57,125 bases of DNA from Acidobacteriaceae bacterium (GTDB lineage Bacteria; Acidobacteriota; Terriglobia; Terriglobales; Acidobacteriaceae). The notes under the pieces were generated by a model, which was not told where the DNA came from, did not search any database, and saw nothing but the letters and a program-made list of their open reading frames with translations. How positions within the stretch are numbered: the first letter of the stretch is position 1; each line of letters starts with the position of its first letter. The stretch spans positions 1-57,125 of the forward strand of contig PLCO01000028.1 of the NCBI GenBank assembly GCA_003134815.1, read 5' to 3'. This document shows, in pieces, positions 1 through 9,040 of this stretch. Made by a program: the position numbers and the translations under genes.

Positions 1-54
1 CAACGCATTTTTCCGCAAGCTGTTCAGTCGTGCCGACAATGAATGCAATAGACC

Positions 55-68
55 GCGGCTTAAGCCGC
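55..68. repeat. REP-like palindrome upstream of the RAYT gene
   Basis: A perfect 14-bp palindrome (GCGGCTTAAGCCGC) lies 12 bp before the transposase start. It resembles the palindrome inside the 3' end of the same gene (567-586), as expected of REP sequences that flank their cognate RAYT. Copy number in the genome cannot be judged here. Confidence 0.5.
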
Positions 69-80
69 TGAGGGAAGGTT

Positions 81-614
81 TTGAAGCCTGCTCGCGAGCA
101 TGCAACAAACAACTCGCAGACTTACTTCGTCACGTCCAACACTTGGGAACGGCGCGCTCTTTTCCGCACAGAGACGTGGGCGCGGCTCTTTTTCAAGACG
201 CTTTTGGCGAAGCGCGGCGAAGCGTATTTCCTCCACGAATTCGTCCTGATGCCGGATCATTTTCATCTGCTCATCACGCCCCTGACTTCCCTTGAGAAGG
301 CAATTCAATTGGTCAAAGGCGGATTTTCGTTCCGCGCGAAGAAGGATCTCGGATCGAACATGGAAATCTGGCATCGGGGTTTTTCCGATCATCGGGTTCG
401 CGATGCTGAGGATTATGACAAGCATCTCCATTACATTCATCTGAACCCGGTTAAGAAGCACCTTTGTGAAAGTCCGGCCGAATACCAATACTCCTCGGCA
501 TATCCGGGTTGGAAGCTGGACCCCATCCCTCAGTGGCTAAAGCCAGAGATAGGCGGGGTCGCTAATGGCACGGCTGAAGCCGTGCCCTTTCAAAGTAGCG
601 GCACGAAAGTTTAA
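81..614 (+). CDS. REP-associated tyrosine transposase (RAYT, Y1_Tnp/IS200-like)
   Basis: This 177-residue protein is a single-domain HUH nuclease of the IS200/RAYT family, which nicks and joins single-stranded DNA at REP hairpins. The metal-binding HUH-type motif is visible as MPDHFHLLI near residues 56-64. The catalytic tyrosine lies in the helix YDKHLHYIHLNPVK near residues 112-125. Family proteins are usually 150-220 residues, so it looks full length. The only in-frame start I find is TTG at 81, since no ATG precedes the conserved YFVTSN strand. It stands alone, without a second IS gene or terminal repeats, which fits a domesticated RAYT rather than an insertion sequence. Palindromes occur just upstream (55-68) and inside the 3' end (567-586). 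The last 30 residues, encoded by the second palindrome, look like read-through of a REP rather than part of the fold. Confidence 0.85.
   Translation: MKPAREHATNNSQTYFVTSNTWERRALFRTETWARLFFKTLLAKRGEAYFLHEFVLMPDHFHLLITPLTSLEKAIQLVKGGFSFRAKKDLGSNMEIWHRGFSDHRVRDAEDYDKHLHYIHLNPVKKHLCESPAEYQYSSAYPGWKLDPIPQWLKPEIGGVANGTAEAVPFQSSGTKV
567..586. repeat. REP-like hairpin in the RAYT 3' end
   Basis: The 8-bp arms GGCACGGC and GCCGTGCC surround a TGAA loop, giving a perfect stem-loop. It is translated as part of the RAYT tail (GTAEAVP). Its core GGCTGAAGCC is close to GGCTTAAGCC in the upstream palindrome at 55-68. Confidence 0.55.
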
Positions 615-640
615 TGAAGAACGGATAAGCAAAAGGAACC

Positions 641-3600
641 ATGCCACGCAGAAATGACATTCAGAAGATTCTGGTAATCGGCTCCGGCCCCATCGTCATC
701 GGCCAGTCGGCGGAGTTCGACTACTCCGGCACGCAGGCCTGCAAGGCCCTCAAGCAGGAGGGCTACGAGGTGGTGCTGGTTAATTCGAACCCGGCTACCA
801 TCATGACCGATCCTGAGCTGGCCGACCGCACTTACATTGAGCCGCTGACTCATGAATATGTAGAAGAAATCATCCGCATTGAAGCCGAGATGCTCGCGGC
901 GAATCCGAACTCCGGCAAATTCGCGCTGCTTCCGACGGTCGGCGGCCAGACGGCTCTCAATCTCGCCGTCGATCTCGCTGACACCGGCGTGCTCGACCGT
1001 TACAGCGTGGAGCTGATTGGCGCCAAGCTCGAAGCGATCAAAAAAGCCGAAGACCGCCTGCTCTTCAAAGACGCGATGATCAGGATTGGCTTGGATGTTC
1101 CGCGCTCCGCGTTAATCAACAACCTGCGCGACGGCCTCGACTTCGCCAGCAAGCTCGGATTTCCGGTCCTCATTCGTCCCAGCTTCACGCTCGGGGGCAC
1201 CGGCGGCGGCATCGCCTACAACCGCGAGGAACTGATGGAGATTCTCGCTCGCGGCCTCGATCTCTCGCCCGTCCACGAGTGCCTTCTTGAAGAGAGCGTT
1301 CTCGGCTGGAAGGAGTTTGAGCTCGAGGTGATGCGCGACCTCGCCGACAACGTCATCATTATTTGTTCCATCGAAAACTTCGACCCCATGGGCGTGCACA
1401 CGGGCGACTCCATTACCGTTGCGCCAGCGCAAACGCTCACCGATCGCGAGTACCAGAAGATGCGTGACGCGGCCATCGCCGTGATGCGCGAGATCGGCGT
1501 TGAAACCGGCGGGTCGAATGTGCAGTTCGCCGTCAACCCGCTGGACGGCCGAATGACGGTCATCGAGATGAACCCGCGCGTCTCGCGGTCCTCTGCGCTC
1601 GCGTCCAAGGCGACAGGATTTCCGATCGCCAAGATCGCCGCGAAGCTCGCCGTGGGTTACACGCTCGACGAGATTCCAAACGACATCACGCGCAAAACGC
1701 CCGCGTGCTTCGAGCCAACCATCGATTACGTTGTGGTGAAGATTCCCAAGTGGCAGTTTGAAAAATTTCCCGGAGCCGACGAGACGCTCGGCCCGCAGAT
1801 GAAATCCGTCGGCGAAGTGATGGCCATCGGCCGCACCTTCAAGGAATCGTTGATGAAGGCCTGGCGCGCGCTTGAAACCGGCAAGAGGACCGGCGCCGAC
1901 GTGATGGAGCCGCGTCGCCTGACGCAGATGCTGGTGACTCCGCGGCCGGGACGCCTCGAATACATTCGCTACGCGTTTGAGCGCGGGCTTAGCGTGCGCG
2001 AAGTCGCGCGCCTCACGAAGATGGATCCGTGGTTCCTACACCAGATTCGCGAGATCACGTTGGCGCAGGTCGCCATTGCACAAACTACTCCAAAAGATAT
2101 AAGTGCAGAGCAGCTTCGCCAGCTCAAGCGACTCGGCCTCAGCGACGAGCGTATCGCCACGGAATGGAAACTCCTAGGCAACGCGGGCGTGCAACAGGTG
2201 AGGGAACTACGCGAAGGGCAGGGAATCCGCCCCGTCTTCAAGCTCGTCGACACTTGCGCCGCCGAATTTGAGTCCATGACTCCCTACCTCTATTCGACAT
2301 ACGAAGAAGAGGACGAAGCGCCGCCAACTTCGAAGCCGAAGATCATCATTCTCGGCTCCGGCCCCAATCGCATCGGCCAGGGAATCGAGTTTGACTACTG
2401 CTGCTGCCATGCGGCTTTCGCGCTCAAAGACGACGGCTACGAGACGATCATGGTCAACTGCAACCCTGAGACCGTCTCCACCGACTACGACACCAGCGAC
2501 CGCCTCTACTTTGAGCCGCTGGTGCTTGAAGACGTGCTGGCCATCTACAACCATGAGGCGCAGTCGGGCGCGAAGATCGGGATGATCGTGCAATTTGGCG
2601 GGCAAACGCCGCTGAATCTGGCGCAGCGATTGCGCGCGGCAGGCGTGCCGATTATCGGTACGTCGCCTGAGTCAATTGATCTCGCGGAAGACCGCAAGCA
2701 ATTCGGGAAGCTGCTTGAGGATTTGAAGATTCCGCAACCGCGCGGCGGCACGGCGATCAATGTAGAACAGGCGCTCGCCGTCGGCGACGAGATCGGCTAT
2801 CCGGTCTTGGTTCGCCCCAGCTACGTGCTCGGCGGGCGAGCGATGGTTATCGCCTATGACGCCGACGCGGTGAGCCGCTACATGCGCCAGGCGGTTGAAT
2901 ATTCTCAAGAGCGCCCGGTTCTCATCGACCACTTCCTCGAAAATGCCATCGAGGTTGACGTCGACGCGCTCTGCGATTCGAAGGACGTACTGATTGCGGG
3001 AATCATGCAGCACATCGAGGAGGCCGGCATTCACTCCGGCGACTCCTCCTGTGTTTTGCCCGCCGTCGGCATCAGCGAATCGACGCTTGAGATTCTGCGC
3101 GCCTACACGCGGAAGCTGGCCCTCGCGCTCAAAGTGGTTGGCCTGGTCAATCTACAGTTTGCAATTCAGCGCGACGATCAAGGCAACGACAGCGTCTACG
3201 TCATCGAGGTCAATCCGCGCGCGTCGCGCACGGTTCCTTACGTTTCAAAAGCTACCGGCATACCGCTGGCCAAAATCGCCGCTCGCCTGATGACCGGCCG
3301 CAAGCTAAGTGAACTTCTGCCTGCCGAGCTCAAATCCGGCAAGGATCTCGGAACTGGCGCGTACTACTACGTCAAGTCGCCTGTCTTCCCATGGTCGAAG
3401 TTTGCCGGCGTCGATACCGTTCTCGGCCCGGAGATGAAATCAACTGGCGAAGTGATGGGCGTGGCGGCCACCTTTGGAGAAGCCTTTGCCAAGGCGCAGT
3501 TGTCTGCCGGCCATTTGCTGCCCACCGGCGGCACAGTTTTTTTTACGGTCAATGATCACGACAAGCAAGCGGTCATTCCGCTGGCGCGCCGCTACGTCGA

Positions 3601-3934
3601 TCTGGGATTCAAAATTGTTGCCACCGAAGGCACGGCCAATGTGCTCGAGGGCGCAGGCCTCATTGTCGAGCGCATTTTCAAAGTGGACGAGGGCCGGCCC
3701 AACGCCGTCGACCTCATCAAGGAAGGCCGCATTCAGCTCATCGTAAACACTCCGCGCGGCCAGGACGCAATCTTCGACGAGAAGGCCATTCGCCGTGCCG
3801 CAGTTCTGGCGCGCGTGCCCACCATCACTACGCTCGCCGCCGCACAGGCCGCGGCGGATGGAATCGCCTCCATGCAGAAACATTCGGTGAACGTGTACGC
3901 ATTGCAGGCGCTGCACTCGGCCAACGGGAGATAG
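641..3934 (+). CDS. carB: Carbamoyl-phosphate synthase large subunit
   Basis: CarB (1097 residues, slightly above the usual 1070-1080) makes carbamoyl phosphate from ammonia, bicarbonate and two ATP for pyrimidine and arginine synthesis, in the cytoplasm with CarA. The tandem architecture is clear. An N-terminal carboxy-phosphate half begins with [20 protein letters not shown] and has the ATP-grasp loop [11 protein letters not shown] near residues 184-194. An oligomerisation region follows at roughly 400-560. The second half begins [20 protein letters not shown] near 570. A C-terminal MGS-like allosteric domain starts near 960. The start ATG has an AAAGGAA ribosome site at good spacing. carA is not adjacent. 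The neighbours suggest a stand-alone transcription unit. The identification is secure. Confidence 0.98.
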   Translation: MPRRNDIQKILVIGSGPIVIGQSAEFDYSGTQACKALKQEGYEVVLVNSNPATIMTDPELADRTYIEPLTHEYVEEIIRIEAEMLAANPNSGKFALLPTVGGQTALNLAVDLADTGVLDRYSVELIGAKLEAIKKAEDRLLFKDAMIRIGLDVPRSALINNLRDGLDFASKLGFPVLIRPSFTLGGTGGGIAYNREELMEILARGLDLSPVHECLLEESVLGWKEFELEVMRDLADNVIIICSIENFDPMGVHTGDSITVAPAQTLTDREYQKMRDAAIAVMREIGVETGGSNVQFAVNPLDGRMTVIEMNPRVSRSSALASKATGFPIAKIAAKLAVGYTLDEIPNDITRKTPACFEPTIDYVVVKIPKWQFEKFPGADETLGPQMKSVGEVMAIGRTFKESLMKAWRALETGKRTGADVMEPRRLTQMLVTPRPGRLEYIRYAFERGLSVREVARLTKMDPWFLHQIREITLAQVAIAQTTPKDISAEQLRQLKRLGLSDERIATEWKLLGNAGVQQVRELREGQGIRPVFKLVDTCAAEFESMTPYLYSTYEEEDEAPPTSKPKIIILGSGPNRIGQGIEFDYCCCHAAFALKDDGYETIMVNCNPETVSTDYDTSDRLYFEPLVLEDVLAIYNHEAQSGAKIGMIVQFGGQTPLNLAQRLRAAGVPIIGTSPESIDLAEDRKQFGKLLEDLKIPQPRGGTAINVEQALAVGDEIGYPVLVRPSYVLGGRAMVIAYDADAVSRYMRQAVEYSQERPVLIDHFLENAIEVDVDALCDSKDVLIAGIMQHIEEAGIHSGDSSCVLPAVGISESTLEILRAYTRKLALALKVVGLVNLQFAIQRDDQGNDSVYVIEVNPRASRTVPYVSKATGIPLAKIAARLMTGRKLSELLPAELKSGKDLGTGAYYYVKSPVFPWSKFAGVDTVLGPEMKSTGEVMGVAATFGEAFAKAQLSAGHLLPTGGTVFFTVNDHDKQAVIPLARRYVDLGFKIVATEGTANVLEGAGLIVERIFKVDEGRPNAVDLIKEGRIQLIVNTPRGQDAIFDEKAIRRAAVLARVPTITTLAAAQAAADGIASMQKHSVNVYALQALHSANGR

Positions 3935-3964
3935 TTCCAGGGTCCGATAAAGCGGGGGTGTCCG

Positions 3965-4416
3965 ATGTCACTTAAGGCGAAACGCGATTCTGGCGCAGCA
4001 GATTTGTCTATCAACAGCAAGGATGGGTCAGGATAGTCAATCTGCTACTAGCGTCAATCGCCACGGGGGTCGGGTCGGCAGGCGACATATTCGGGCTGAT
4101 TTACGATCATTCGGTCGCGATATTATTCCTGGCAGCCTTTGTTACCGTAATCGGCGCATATTGGCTCCGGACGACTCTAGTTTCACGCATGGCCGTGGGC
4201 GAGTCGGGGATCGAAATTCGCACTGCGTTCCAGAATCGATCGGCAGAGAATCATGAGATCGAAGGTTATCGGACTGACGCTGGTCGCGGAGGGGCGGAAA
4301 CAGTCATTCGGCTCAAGGGGAGCCAACCCTCCATTCTCGTTTCGCACCAAACCTTTGCAATCGATGATCGATTTAGAAATTGGGTCGCGCAGTTTCCAAA
4401 GCTTCCGGATCCTTGA
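3965..4416 (+). pseudogene. Small membrane protein with an N-terminal frameshift
   Basis: From 3976 a frame open to the TGA at 4416 encodes a protein-like sequence: RFWRSRFVYQQQGWVRIVNL, two hydrophobic segments (around VNLLLASIATGVG and VAILFLAAFVTVIGAYW), then a soluble tail of about 80 residues ending KLPDP. The frame has no plausible start and is closed by TAA at 3973. An ATG at 3965 starts MSL in another frame. One extra base near 3973 would join MSL to GETRFW in a single frame, so I read this as a 1-nt deletion in a gene of about 150 codons. It could be a real pseudogene or an assembly error. The family is not recognised; the shape resembles small two-helix membrane proteins with a cytoplasmic tail. 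Confidence 0.5.
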
Positions 4417-4516
4417 TATTGGCGGGTAGATGCTTTTAGTTCGAAACAGCAGGTACGAGTAACTTAGTGCCGCCGCGTTGCAAGCCAAGTTCCGCGCCGG
4501 GTTCTACAATAAGCAA

Positions 4517-5596
4517 ATGCTTCTTGAAGGCGTTTTCGCCGCGGTCACCACGCCGTTTTACCCCGACGAGCGGATTTATTTTCGCAAGATCGAAGCCAAC
4601 ATGGCGCGCTACTCGCGCAGCCTGCTGGCGGGGATGGTGGTGCTTAGCTCGACGGGAGAGGCCGTCACGCTCGACGATGCGGAGTCGCGCGACGTGCTCC
4701 GTGCATCGGTCGACGCCACCGCGCCGGAGAAGGTTCTCATTGCGGGCGTCGGCCACGAAAGTGTTCGCGCGACGCTCGAGTTGGCCGAGTTCGCCGCCAG
4801 TCTCAATTACGACGCGGTCGTGGTTCGCCCGCCCAGCTACTACGGCGGCCAGATTTCGCCCGCAGCCGTCCTTCACTACTTTCGCAACATCGCCGACCGG
4901 TCGCCGCTTCCAGTTGTCCTCTACCACATTCCCAAGTTTGTCCCCGTTGAGATGCCGGTCGATCTGATCGCGGAACTGGCCCAGCACCCAAACATCATCG
5001 GCATCAAAGATTCGAGCGGCAATGTGGAGCGGACTCGCGAGACCGTTACCGCCACCGAAAACGCTCCCCGGCGAACGGTTGCGGTGACGCAGGTGTTTGA
5101 AGCAGCCACCGCTCGCATGATGGTCGACAATCGCGAGCCTAGCCCTAAAGCCGGCGCCACCTTCGTTTCCGCCGGCGACCTGGCCAGCGGAGCCGCCGTT
5201 GCCACTGCGCCGCCGGCTGCCCCGGTCAAAACTCGTGAACGGACCCGCAGCAGGGAAGTTGGCTTTCAGGTTCTCACCGGCGCAGATCGCGCGATCTTCG
5301 ATTCGCTCCAAGCTGGTGCCTCAGGCGCTATCGTCGCCTTCGCAGCCTTCGCGCCGCAAGCATGCCAGGAGATTTACCTTGCCTGGAAGGAACACGATTT
5401 GAGCCTTGCCGGAGAGAAGCAGCAACGCATTCTCGCCGCCGGCAACCGCATTGTGGGCGGGATGGGCCTGGCGGGAATCAAGTACGCCTGCGACTTCAAC
5501 GGCTACTACGGTGGCCGCCCGCGCGCGCCGATTCTGCCGCTCTCGGCTGAGCAGAAGGCAGAAGTCGAGCAGCTCTTGGCAGAGATCAGGAACTGA
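4517..5596 (+). CDS. DapA-family aldolase/lyase (dihydrodipicolinate synthase-like)
   Basis: A 359-residue TIM-barrel class I aldolase of the DapA/NAL superfamily. It begins MLLEGVFAAVTTPF, typical for the family, so ATG 4517 is preferred over the in-frame TTG at 4478. The catalytic set is visible: the S45-T46-G-E loop, Tyr136 in VVLYHIPK, and the Schiff-base Lys164 in IGIKDSSG. Family members are usually about 290-310 residues. The excess is an Ala/Pro-rich insertion at about residues 180-247, between the lysine strand and the FQVLTGADR strand where DapA has a short connector. The substrate cannot be told from sequence, as DapA, 4-hydroxy-2-oxoglutarate aldolase and related lyases share these motifs. 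It is not in a lysine operon, so I give no symbol. Confidence 0.85.
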   Translation: MLLEGVFAAVTTPFYPDERIYFRKIEANMARYSRSLLAGMVVLSSTGEAVTLDDAESRDVLRASVDATAPEKVLIAGVGHESVRATLELAEFAASLNYDAVVVRPPSYYGGQISPAAVLHYFRNIADRSPLPVVLYHIPKFVPVEMPVDLIAELAQHPNIIGIKDSSGNVERTRETVTATENAPRRTVAVTQVFEAATARMMVDNREPSPKAGATFVSAGDLASGAAVATAPPAAPVKTRERTRSREVGFQVLTGADRAIFDSLQAGASGAIVAFAAFAPQACQEIYLAWKEHDLSLAGEKQQRILAAGNRIVGGMGLAGIKYACDFNGYYGGRPRAPILPLSAEQKAEVEQLLAEIRN

Positions 5597-5620
5597 TCGG
5601 CACACAAATCATGTCTGATA

Positions 5621-5638
5621 ACAGATATTCTGTATACT
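5621..5638 (+). promoter_or_regulatory. Candidate promoter with overlapping 13-bp inverted repeat
   Basis: A TATACT -10-like hexamer (5633-5638) overlaps the inverted repeat ACAGA-TAT-TCTGT (5621-5633), about 35 bp before the amidotransferase start. The -35 region is poor. The overlap suggests a repressor operator, but this is inference. Confidence 0.35.
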
Positions 5639-5670
5639 AAAGCCCCGCGACGGCCACATACCCTATATCC

Positions 5671-6405
5671 ATGCCCTCCATCGCCCCTCAGGCCGTTGTT
5701 TTCTCCCACCTTCCCTTCGAGGATCTTGGCTCCCTCGAGCCTGAGCTGGTCCGGCGCGGCTTTGCCATTCGGACCGTTAACGTCGCGACCGCTCAATTTC
5801 CCTTGCCGGCCATGGAACGCTGCGATCTGCTCGTCGTTCTTGGTGGGCCAATCGGGGTCTACGATTCCGACGACTACCCGTTTCTCGTGGGCGAAATCGA
5901 AACCCTCCGGAAGCGCCTTGCCGAGCGCAAGCCGACACTCGGAATCTGCCTTGGAGCGCAGTTAATGGCAGCAGCGCTCGGCGAACGCGTTTATCCCGGC
6001 AATTGCGGCCCCGAGATCGGCTGGTTCCCCCTTTTACCAGCAGACCCGAAGCCCGCCCCAGGCTGGTTTGCACCGGACTGGTTTGCCCCGCTTCTCGTCA
6101 AAGACCTCTGTGTGTTCCACTGGCACGGCGATACCTTCGATCTCCCGGCTGGCGCGCAGCACCTGGCACGCACTGAGCTTTACGAAAATCAGGCTTTCGC
6201 CATGGAGGACTACGCCCTCGCGCTCCAATTCCATCCCGAAGTCACGGAGCCAGGCCTGGAGCGCTGGTATGTCGGCCACGCCAGCGAGCTCCGCCAGCGC
6301 GCGGTATCGATTTCGCACTTGCGCGCAGAGGCGCAGACGCACGCCCCCGCGCTCTTGAATGCCGCGGCTCAATTTTGGAAGCTCTGGTTGGATTACATCT
6401 TGTAG
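5671..6405 (+). CDS. Class I glutamine amidotransferase (GMP-synthase-like domain)
   Basis: This 244-residue stand-alone GATase1 protein would release ammonia from glutamine, or act as a related gamma-glutamyl hydrolase. The nucleophile elbow GICLGAQ holds the catalytic cysteine near residue 92. The His-x-Glu part of the triad is in LQFHPE near residue 190. The oxyanion strand LVVLGGPIGVYD precedes them. The set matches the GuaA N-terminal-like family often annotated as 'glutamine amidotransferase' or 'GMP synthase-like'. No synthase partner is next to it. Its 3' end overlaps the convergent gene at 6393 by 13 bp, so the two transcripts are antisense at their ends. The physiological substrate is unknown. 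Confidence 0.85.
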   Translation: MPSIAPQAVVFSHLPFEDLGSLEPELVRRGFAIRTVNVATAQFPLPAMERCDLLVVLGGPIGVYDSDDYPFLVGEIETLRKRLAERKPTLGICLGAQLMAAALGERVYPGNCGPEIGWFPLLPADPKPAPGWFAPDWFAPLLVKDLCVFHWHGDTFDLPAGAQHLARTELYENQAFAMEDYALALQFHPEVTEPGLERWYVGHASELRQRAVSISHLRAEAQTHAPALLNAAAQFWKLWLDYIL

Positions 6406-6881
6406 CGCCCGAGGTCCTCGTCGTTCAATCCCTCGAGCCAACCGCGAAGTTGCTCCGCTGTGGGGCCTTCCGGCGGGCCGCTGGTGTTCAGCTTGGCGGT
6501 CTCCATCACCTTATCGGCCACGAAGATTGGGCAGTCGGCACGCAGCGCCAGCGCAATCGCATCGGATGGCCTGGCATCCACTGCCACCTGCTCATCTCCC
6601 TGTTTCAGCCACAAAACAGCATAGAATGTATCTTCTTTAAGCTCTGTAATAACAACTTTTTCCAGCTCACCATTCAAGTGCCGCACGAGATTCCGCGTGA
6701 GATCGTGCGTCATGGGGCGCGCCGCAGTCATCTTCTCGATTTCGAGCGCAATCGCGTTTGCCTCGAAGATACCCACCCAGATCGGCATAACCGCGTCCGA
6801 CCCCACATCCTTGAGCACAACGATGGGCATATTTGTGGAGGGATCCATCATCAGGCCACGAATTCGAACCTCGATATCCAT
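6393..6881 (-). CDS. Bifunctional nuclease domain protein (BFN/DUF151)
   Basis: A protein of about 162 residues beginning MDIEVRIRGLMMDPSTNMPIV, the signature opening of the DUF151 'bifunctional nuclease' family. These are small proteins with proposed DNase/RNase activity and a mostly unknown role in bacteria. The conserved core includes PIWVGIFEANAIALEIE and the ARPSDAIALALR segment. I chose ATG 6881 because an AAAGGAA site sits at the right distance; an upstream in-frame ATG at 6956 would add a charged, poorly conserved 25-residue leader and overlap miaB. It lies 58 bp downstream of miaB on the same strand and probably shares its transcript. Confidence 0.88.
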   Translation of the reverse strand: MDIEVRIRGLMMDPSTNMPIVVLKDVGSDAVMPIWVGIFEANAIALEIEKMTAARPMTHDLTRNLVRHLNGELEKVVITELKEDTFYAVLWLKQGDEQVAVDARPSDAIALALRADCPIFVADKVMETAKLNTSGPPEGPTAEQLRGWLEGLNDEDLGRYKM

Positions 6882-6939
6882 TCGTTCCTTTCCGGCGAAT
6901 TCCCTTTCCCGCCGTGCCTCTTTTCGGTGTGCTTCCTTT

Positions 6940-8259
6940 TTAGACGGCTTCGCCAACCAGACTATTCGGAAATGCTCCTGTGACCCGCACCCGCTGGTAA
7001 CTTCCTGGCGCCGGAGCGATGGGATGGGTCCACGTAAAATTCACGGATTTGTTCTGGCTGCTGCGGCCGGAAATCTGGCCTCGCGACACATTCGCTCCCT
7101 CGACCATTACCTCAAGAATTTGCCCGATCTGTTTGGAATAATTAGTCCGCTGAATCTCCCGCTGTCTTTCAAGCAATACTTGAAGCCGCTTTCCCTTTTC
7201 ATCCTCCGGCACAGTGTCAATCATGGTCAATGAGGGCGTATTCGGCCGCGCTGAATACTTGAAAGCAAAGACGCAATCGTATTCGACCTCGGCCAGCAGA
7301 TTCATCGTCTGGATAAAATCGTCGTCCGTCTCGCCCGGAAAGCCGACAATAATGTCCGTCGAAAGCGAGATTGGCCGCTTGGCTGCTTTGATCCACGCGA
7401 TCCGCTCAAGATACCACTCCGGCGTGTACTCTCGCGCCATTTGCGCCAGCACTTTTTTTGATCCAGACTGCACCGGCAGGTGGACGTGGTCGCACAACGT
7501 CGGCACGCGATCGATCGCCTCGACAATGTCCCGCGTAAAGTCCCGCGGATGGCTGGTAGTGAACCGAACGCGCCGGATGCCGCCCACCTCGCCGACGGCG
7601 GAAAGCAACTCAGCGAACGAGCACTTCCCTTCCGGATCGCGGTAGCTGTTCACGTTCTGGCCCAGCAGTTGAATCTCCGTGTAGCCCAGGTCGGCGATCC
7701 GCCGCGCCTCGTCGAGCACCGACGACGACGTCCTGCTGCGCTCTTTGCCGCGCGTGTAAGGGACGACGCAATAGGAGCAGAATTTATCGCAGCCCTCAAT
7801 AATGGTGATGTACCCGCGGTAGGGATTCTGCCGCGCCGTGAACTCGGTCTCGAAGGTCTCGTCTGTCTGCCGGTCGTCGAGGCCGGTGATGCGGTTCTCG
7901 CCTGCTTCAAGCCGCACGAGCATCTCGGGCAGCTTTCGATACGAGGCCGAACCTGACACGAGCGAGACATACGGCGCGCGGTCAAAGATTTTTTCGCCCT
8001 CCTGCTGCGCCACGCAGCCCAGCACGCCAAAGCGCTTCCCCTGCTTGTGCAGCTTCTTGTAGTCGTTCAGGCGATTGAAGACTTTCTGCTCTGCCTTATC
8101 GCGGATGGAACAAGTGTTGTAAAGGATCAGCCCGGCGTCTTCCTCGACCTCAACCTGGCGATATCCCTGCTGGCGCAGCGTGCCGATCACCTTTTCGGAG
8201 TCATGGGCGTTCATCTGGCAGCCGAATGTCTCCAGATAAAATGTTTTGTCGGTTGCCAT
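6940..8259 (-). CDS. miaB: tRNA-2-methylthio-N6-dimethylallyladenosine synthase MiaB
   Basis: MiaB (439 residues) is a radical-SAM methylthiotransferase that turns i6A37 into ms2i6A37 in tRNAs reading UNN codons. The N-terminal UPF0004 domain carries the three auxiliary-cluster cysteines in ETFGCQMN, YNTCSIRD and LGCVAQ. The radical-SAM CxxxCxxC is in CDKFCSYCVVPYTRGKERSR. A C-terminal TRAM-like domain ends the protein near SLVGEAV. ATG 8259 (MATDKTFYLETFG) is preferred to upstream in-frame codons because it starts exactly at the conserved domain. A TATACT hexamer sits 10-15 bp upstream. It is followed on the same strand by the BFN-domain gene. The short C-terminal region and the RGKERSRTS motif favour MiaB over MtaB or RimO. 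Confidence 0.95.
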   Translation of the reverse strand: MATDKTFYLETFGCQMNAHDSEKVIGTLRQQGYRQVEVEEDAGLILYNTCSIRDKAEQKVFNRLNDYKKLHKQGKRFGVLGCVAQQEGEKIFDRAPYVSLVSGSASYRKLPEMLVRLEAGENRITGLDDRQTDETFETEFTARQNPYRGYITIIEGCDKFCSYCVVPYTRGKERSRTSSSVLDEARRIADLGYTEIQLLGQNVNSYRDPEGKCSFAELLSAVGEVGGIRRVRFTTSHPRDFTRDIVEAIDRVPTLCDHVHLPVQSGSKKVLAQMAREYTPEWYLERIAWIKAAKRPISLSTDIIVGFPGETDDDFIQTMNLLAEVEYDCVFAFKYSARPNTPSLTMIDTVPEDEKGKRLQVLLERQREIQRTNYSKQIGQILEVMVEGANVSRGQISGRSSQNKSVNFTWTHPIAPAPGSYQRVRVTGAFPNSLVGEAV

Positions 8260-8269
8260 AGCAATTCTT

Positions 8270-8275
8270 AGTATA
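8270..8275 (-). promoter_or_regulatory. Candidate -10 box for miaB
   Basis: TATACT on the minus strand, 10 bp before the miaB ATG, would give a very short leader. A second T/A-rich hexamer lies a few bases further upstream. No good -35 is visible. Confidence 0.25.
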
Positions 8276-8369
8276 CGGTGAGCCCTATAATCGCAGCCGA
8301 CTTTGCGCTCGCGAGCGCGCAACTACTGGTGCAGCAGCTTGATCACGCCAACCTCGATCGCCGCTTCTC

Positions 8370-8413
8370 GTCTCTAGTGCGTTTGCTGATCGCGTCTAGC
8401 GCGTTTGCTGATC
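8370..8413. repeat. 22-bp tandem duplication at the cytochrome c gene stop
   Basis: Two abutting 22-bp units (8370-8391 and 8392-8413) match at 19 of 22 positions. The second unit contains the last codons and stop of the cytochrome c gene, and the first repeats that end just beyond the stop. It looks like a slippage duplication. Confidence 0.6.
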
Positions 8414-8776
8414 TTGACTTGGCTGATCGCGAAGGCCCGTGTGCAAGTAGGCAACCACCGCGTCCATCTGTTCCTTTGTCATCTGATACGCAAACGAGGG
8501 CATCGTTCCCTTCCCTGCTATCAATACCTGCTCAACCTCTGCATCCGTCGCCGGTAGGCCATCCGGCAATGCGTTCTTGCTGAAAAGTCCGTGCAGGCTC
8601 GGCGGAATTTTCTTAAGATGCAGATCGTTCTCCTCGTGGCAGTGAGCGCAGCCAATGTTGTAAAGATGCTTGCCTTCGGCTTGCTGGGGCGTCAGCGTTG
8701 GCGCCGGCCGGCAGCCCGCTGCGCCCACCGCAGCCGCCGCGACCAGAATCGTCGCCCAGGTTTTTTGAAACCTCAA
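8396..8776 (-). CDS. Lipoprotein mono-heme cytochrome c
   Basis: A protein of about 126 residues with a class I cytochrome c fold. A hydrophobic signal (TWATILVAAAAVGAA) ends in the lipobox-like AAGC, so the protein is probably lipidated and faces the periplasm. The heme site is CAHCH near residues 43-47, and a probable axial methionine is in GTMPSF. I chose TTG at 8776 because it puts the signal peptide at the N terminus; reading further upstream to 8917 adds no hydrophobic start. The electron partner is unknown. There is no oxidase operon next to it, but an orphan oxidase subunit III lies at 24971. The 3' end carries a 22-bp tandem duplication. Confidence 0.8.
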   Translation of the reverse strand: MRFQKTWATILVAAAAVGAAGCRPAPTLTPQQAEGKHLYNIGCAHCHEENDLHLKKIPPSLHGLFSKNALPDGLPATDAEVEQVLIAGKGTMPSFAYQMTKEQMDAVVAYLHTGLRDQPSQDQQTR

Positions 8777-8989
8777 CGTTTCAAGCCTTTCGCACTCCAG
8801 CGGTTCCGCACTCGTTGATGAATCCGGGTAATTCCTCCGCAGTTTGTGTTCGCTGAGCCGGACTCCGCATCTCCAGTCTGATTGGACGCAGCAACCGTGG
8901 TCAAGCCGCCGTCGCATAGTTGCATGAGTATTGTCGAATTGTCGCCTTCACGGAATCATCTCTGACCGGCAAGCGATTATCCTAAATCC

Positions 8990-9040
8990 ATGACGCTTCC
9001 TTCATTGGACCAGATTCACGAAGCAGTGGGGCCGATGTGA
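8990..9040 (+). CDS. Possible 16-codon leader ORF overlapping the thioesterase start
   Basis: ATG 8990 opens a 16-residue frame (MTLPSLDQIHEAVGPM) whose TGA stop (9038-9040) overlaps the thioesterase GTG start (9037-9039). It could couple translation, or be the remnant 5' end of a lost upstream gene. It is reported because of the exact overlap; nothing proves it is translated. Confidence 0.25.
   Translation: MTLPSLDQIHEAVGPM

Noticed and set aside
5671..6405. Idea that the amidotransferase is PdxT, partner of PdxS
   Set aside because: The motifs (GGPIGVYD, GICLGAQ, QFHPE) match the GMP-synthase-like family, not the GGEST and CAG motifs of PdxT, and the gene is 16 kb away.
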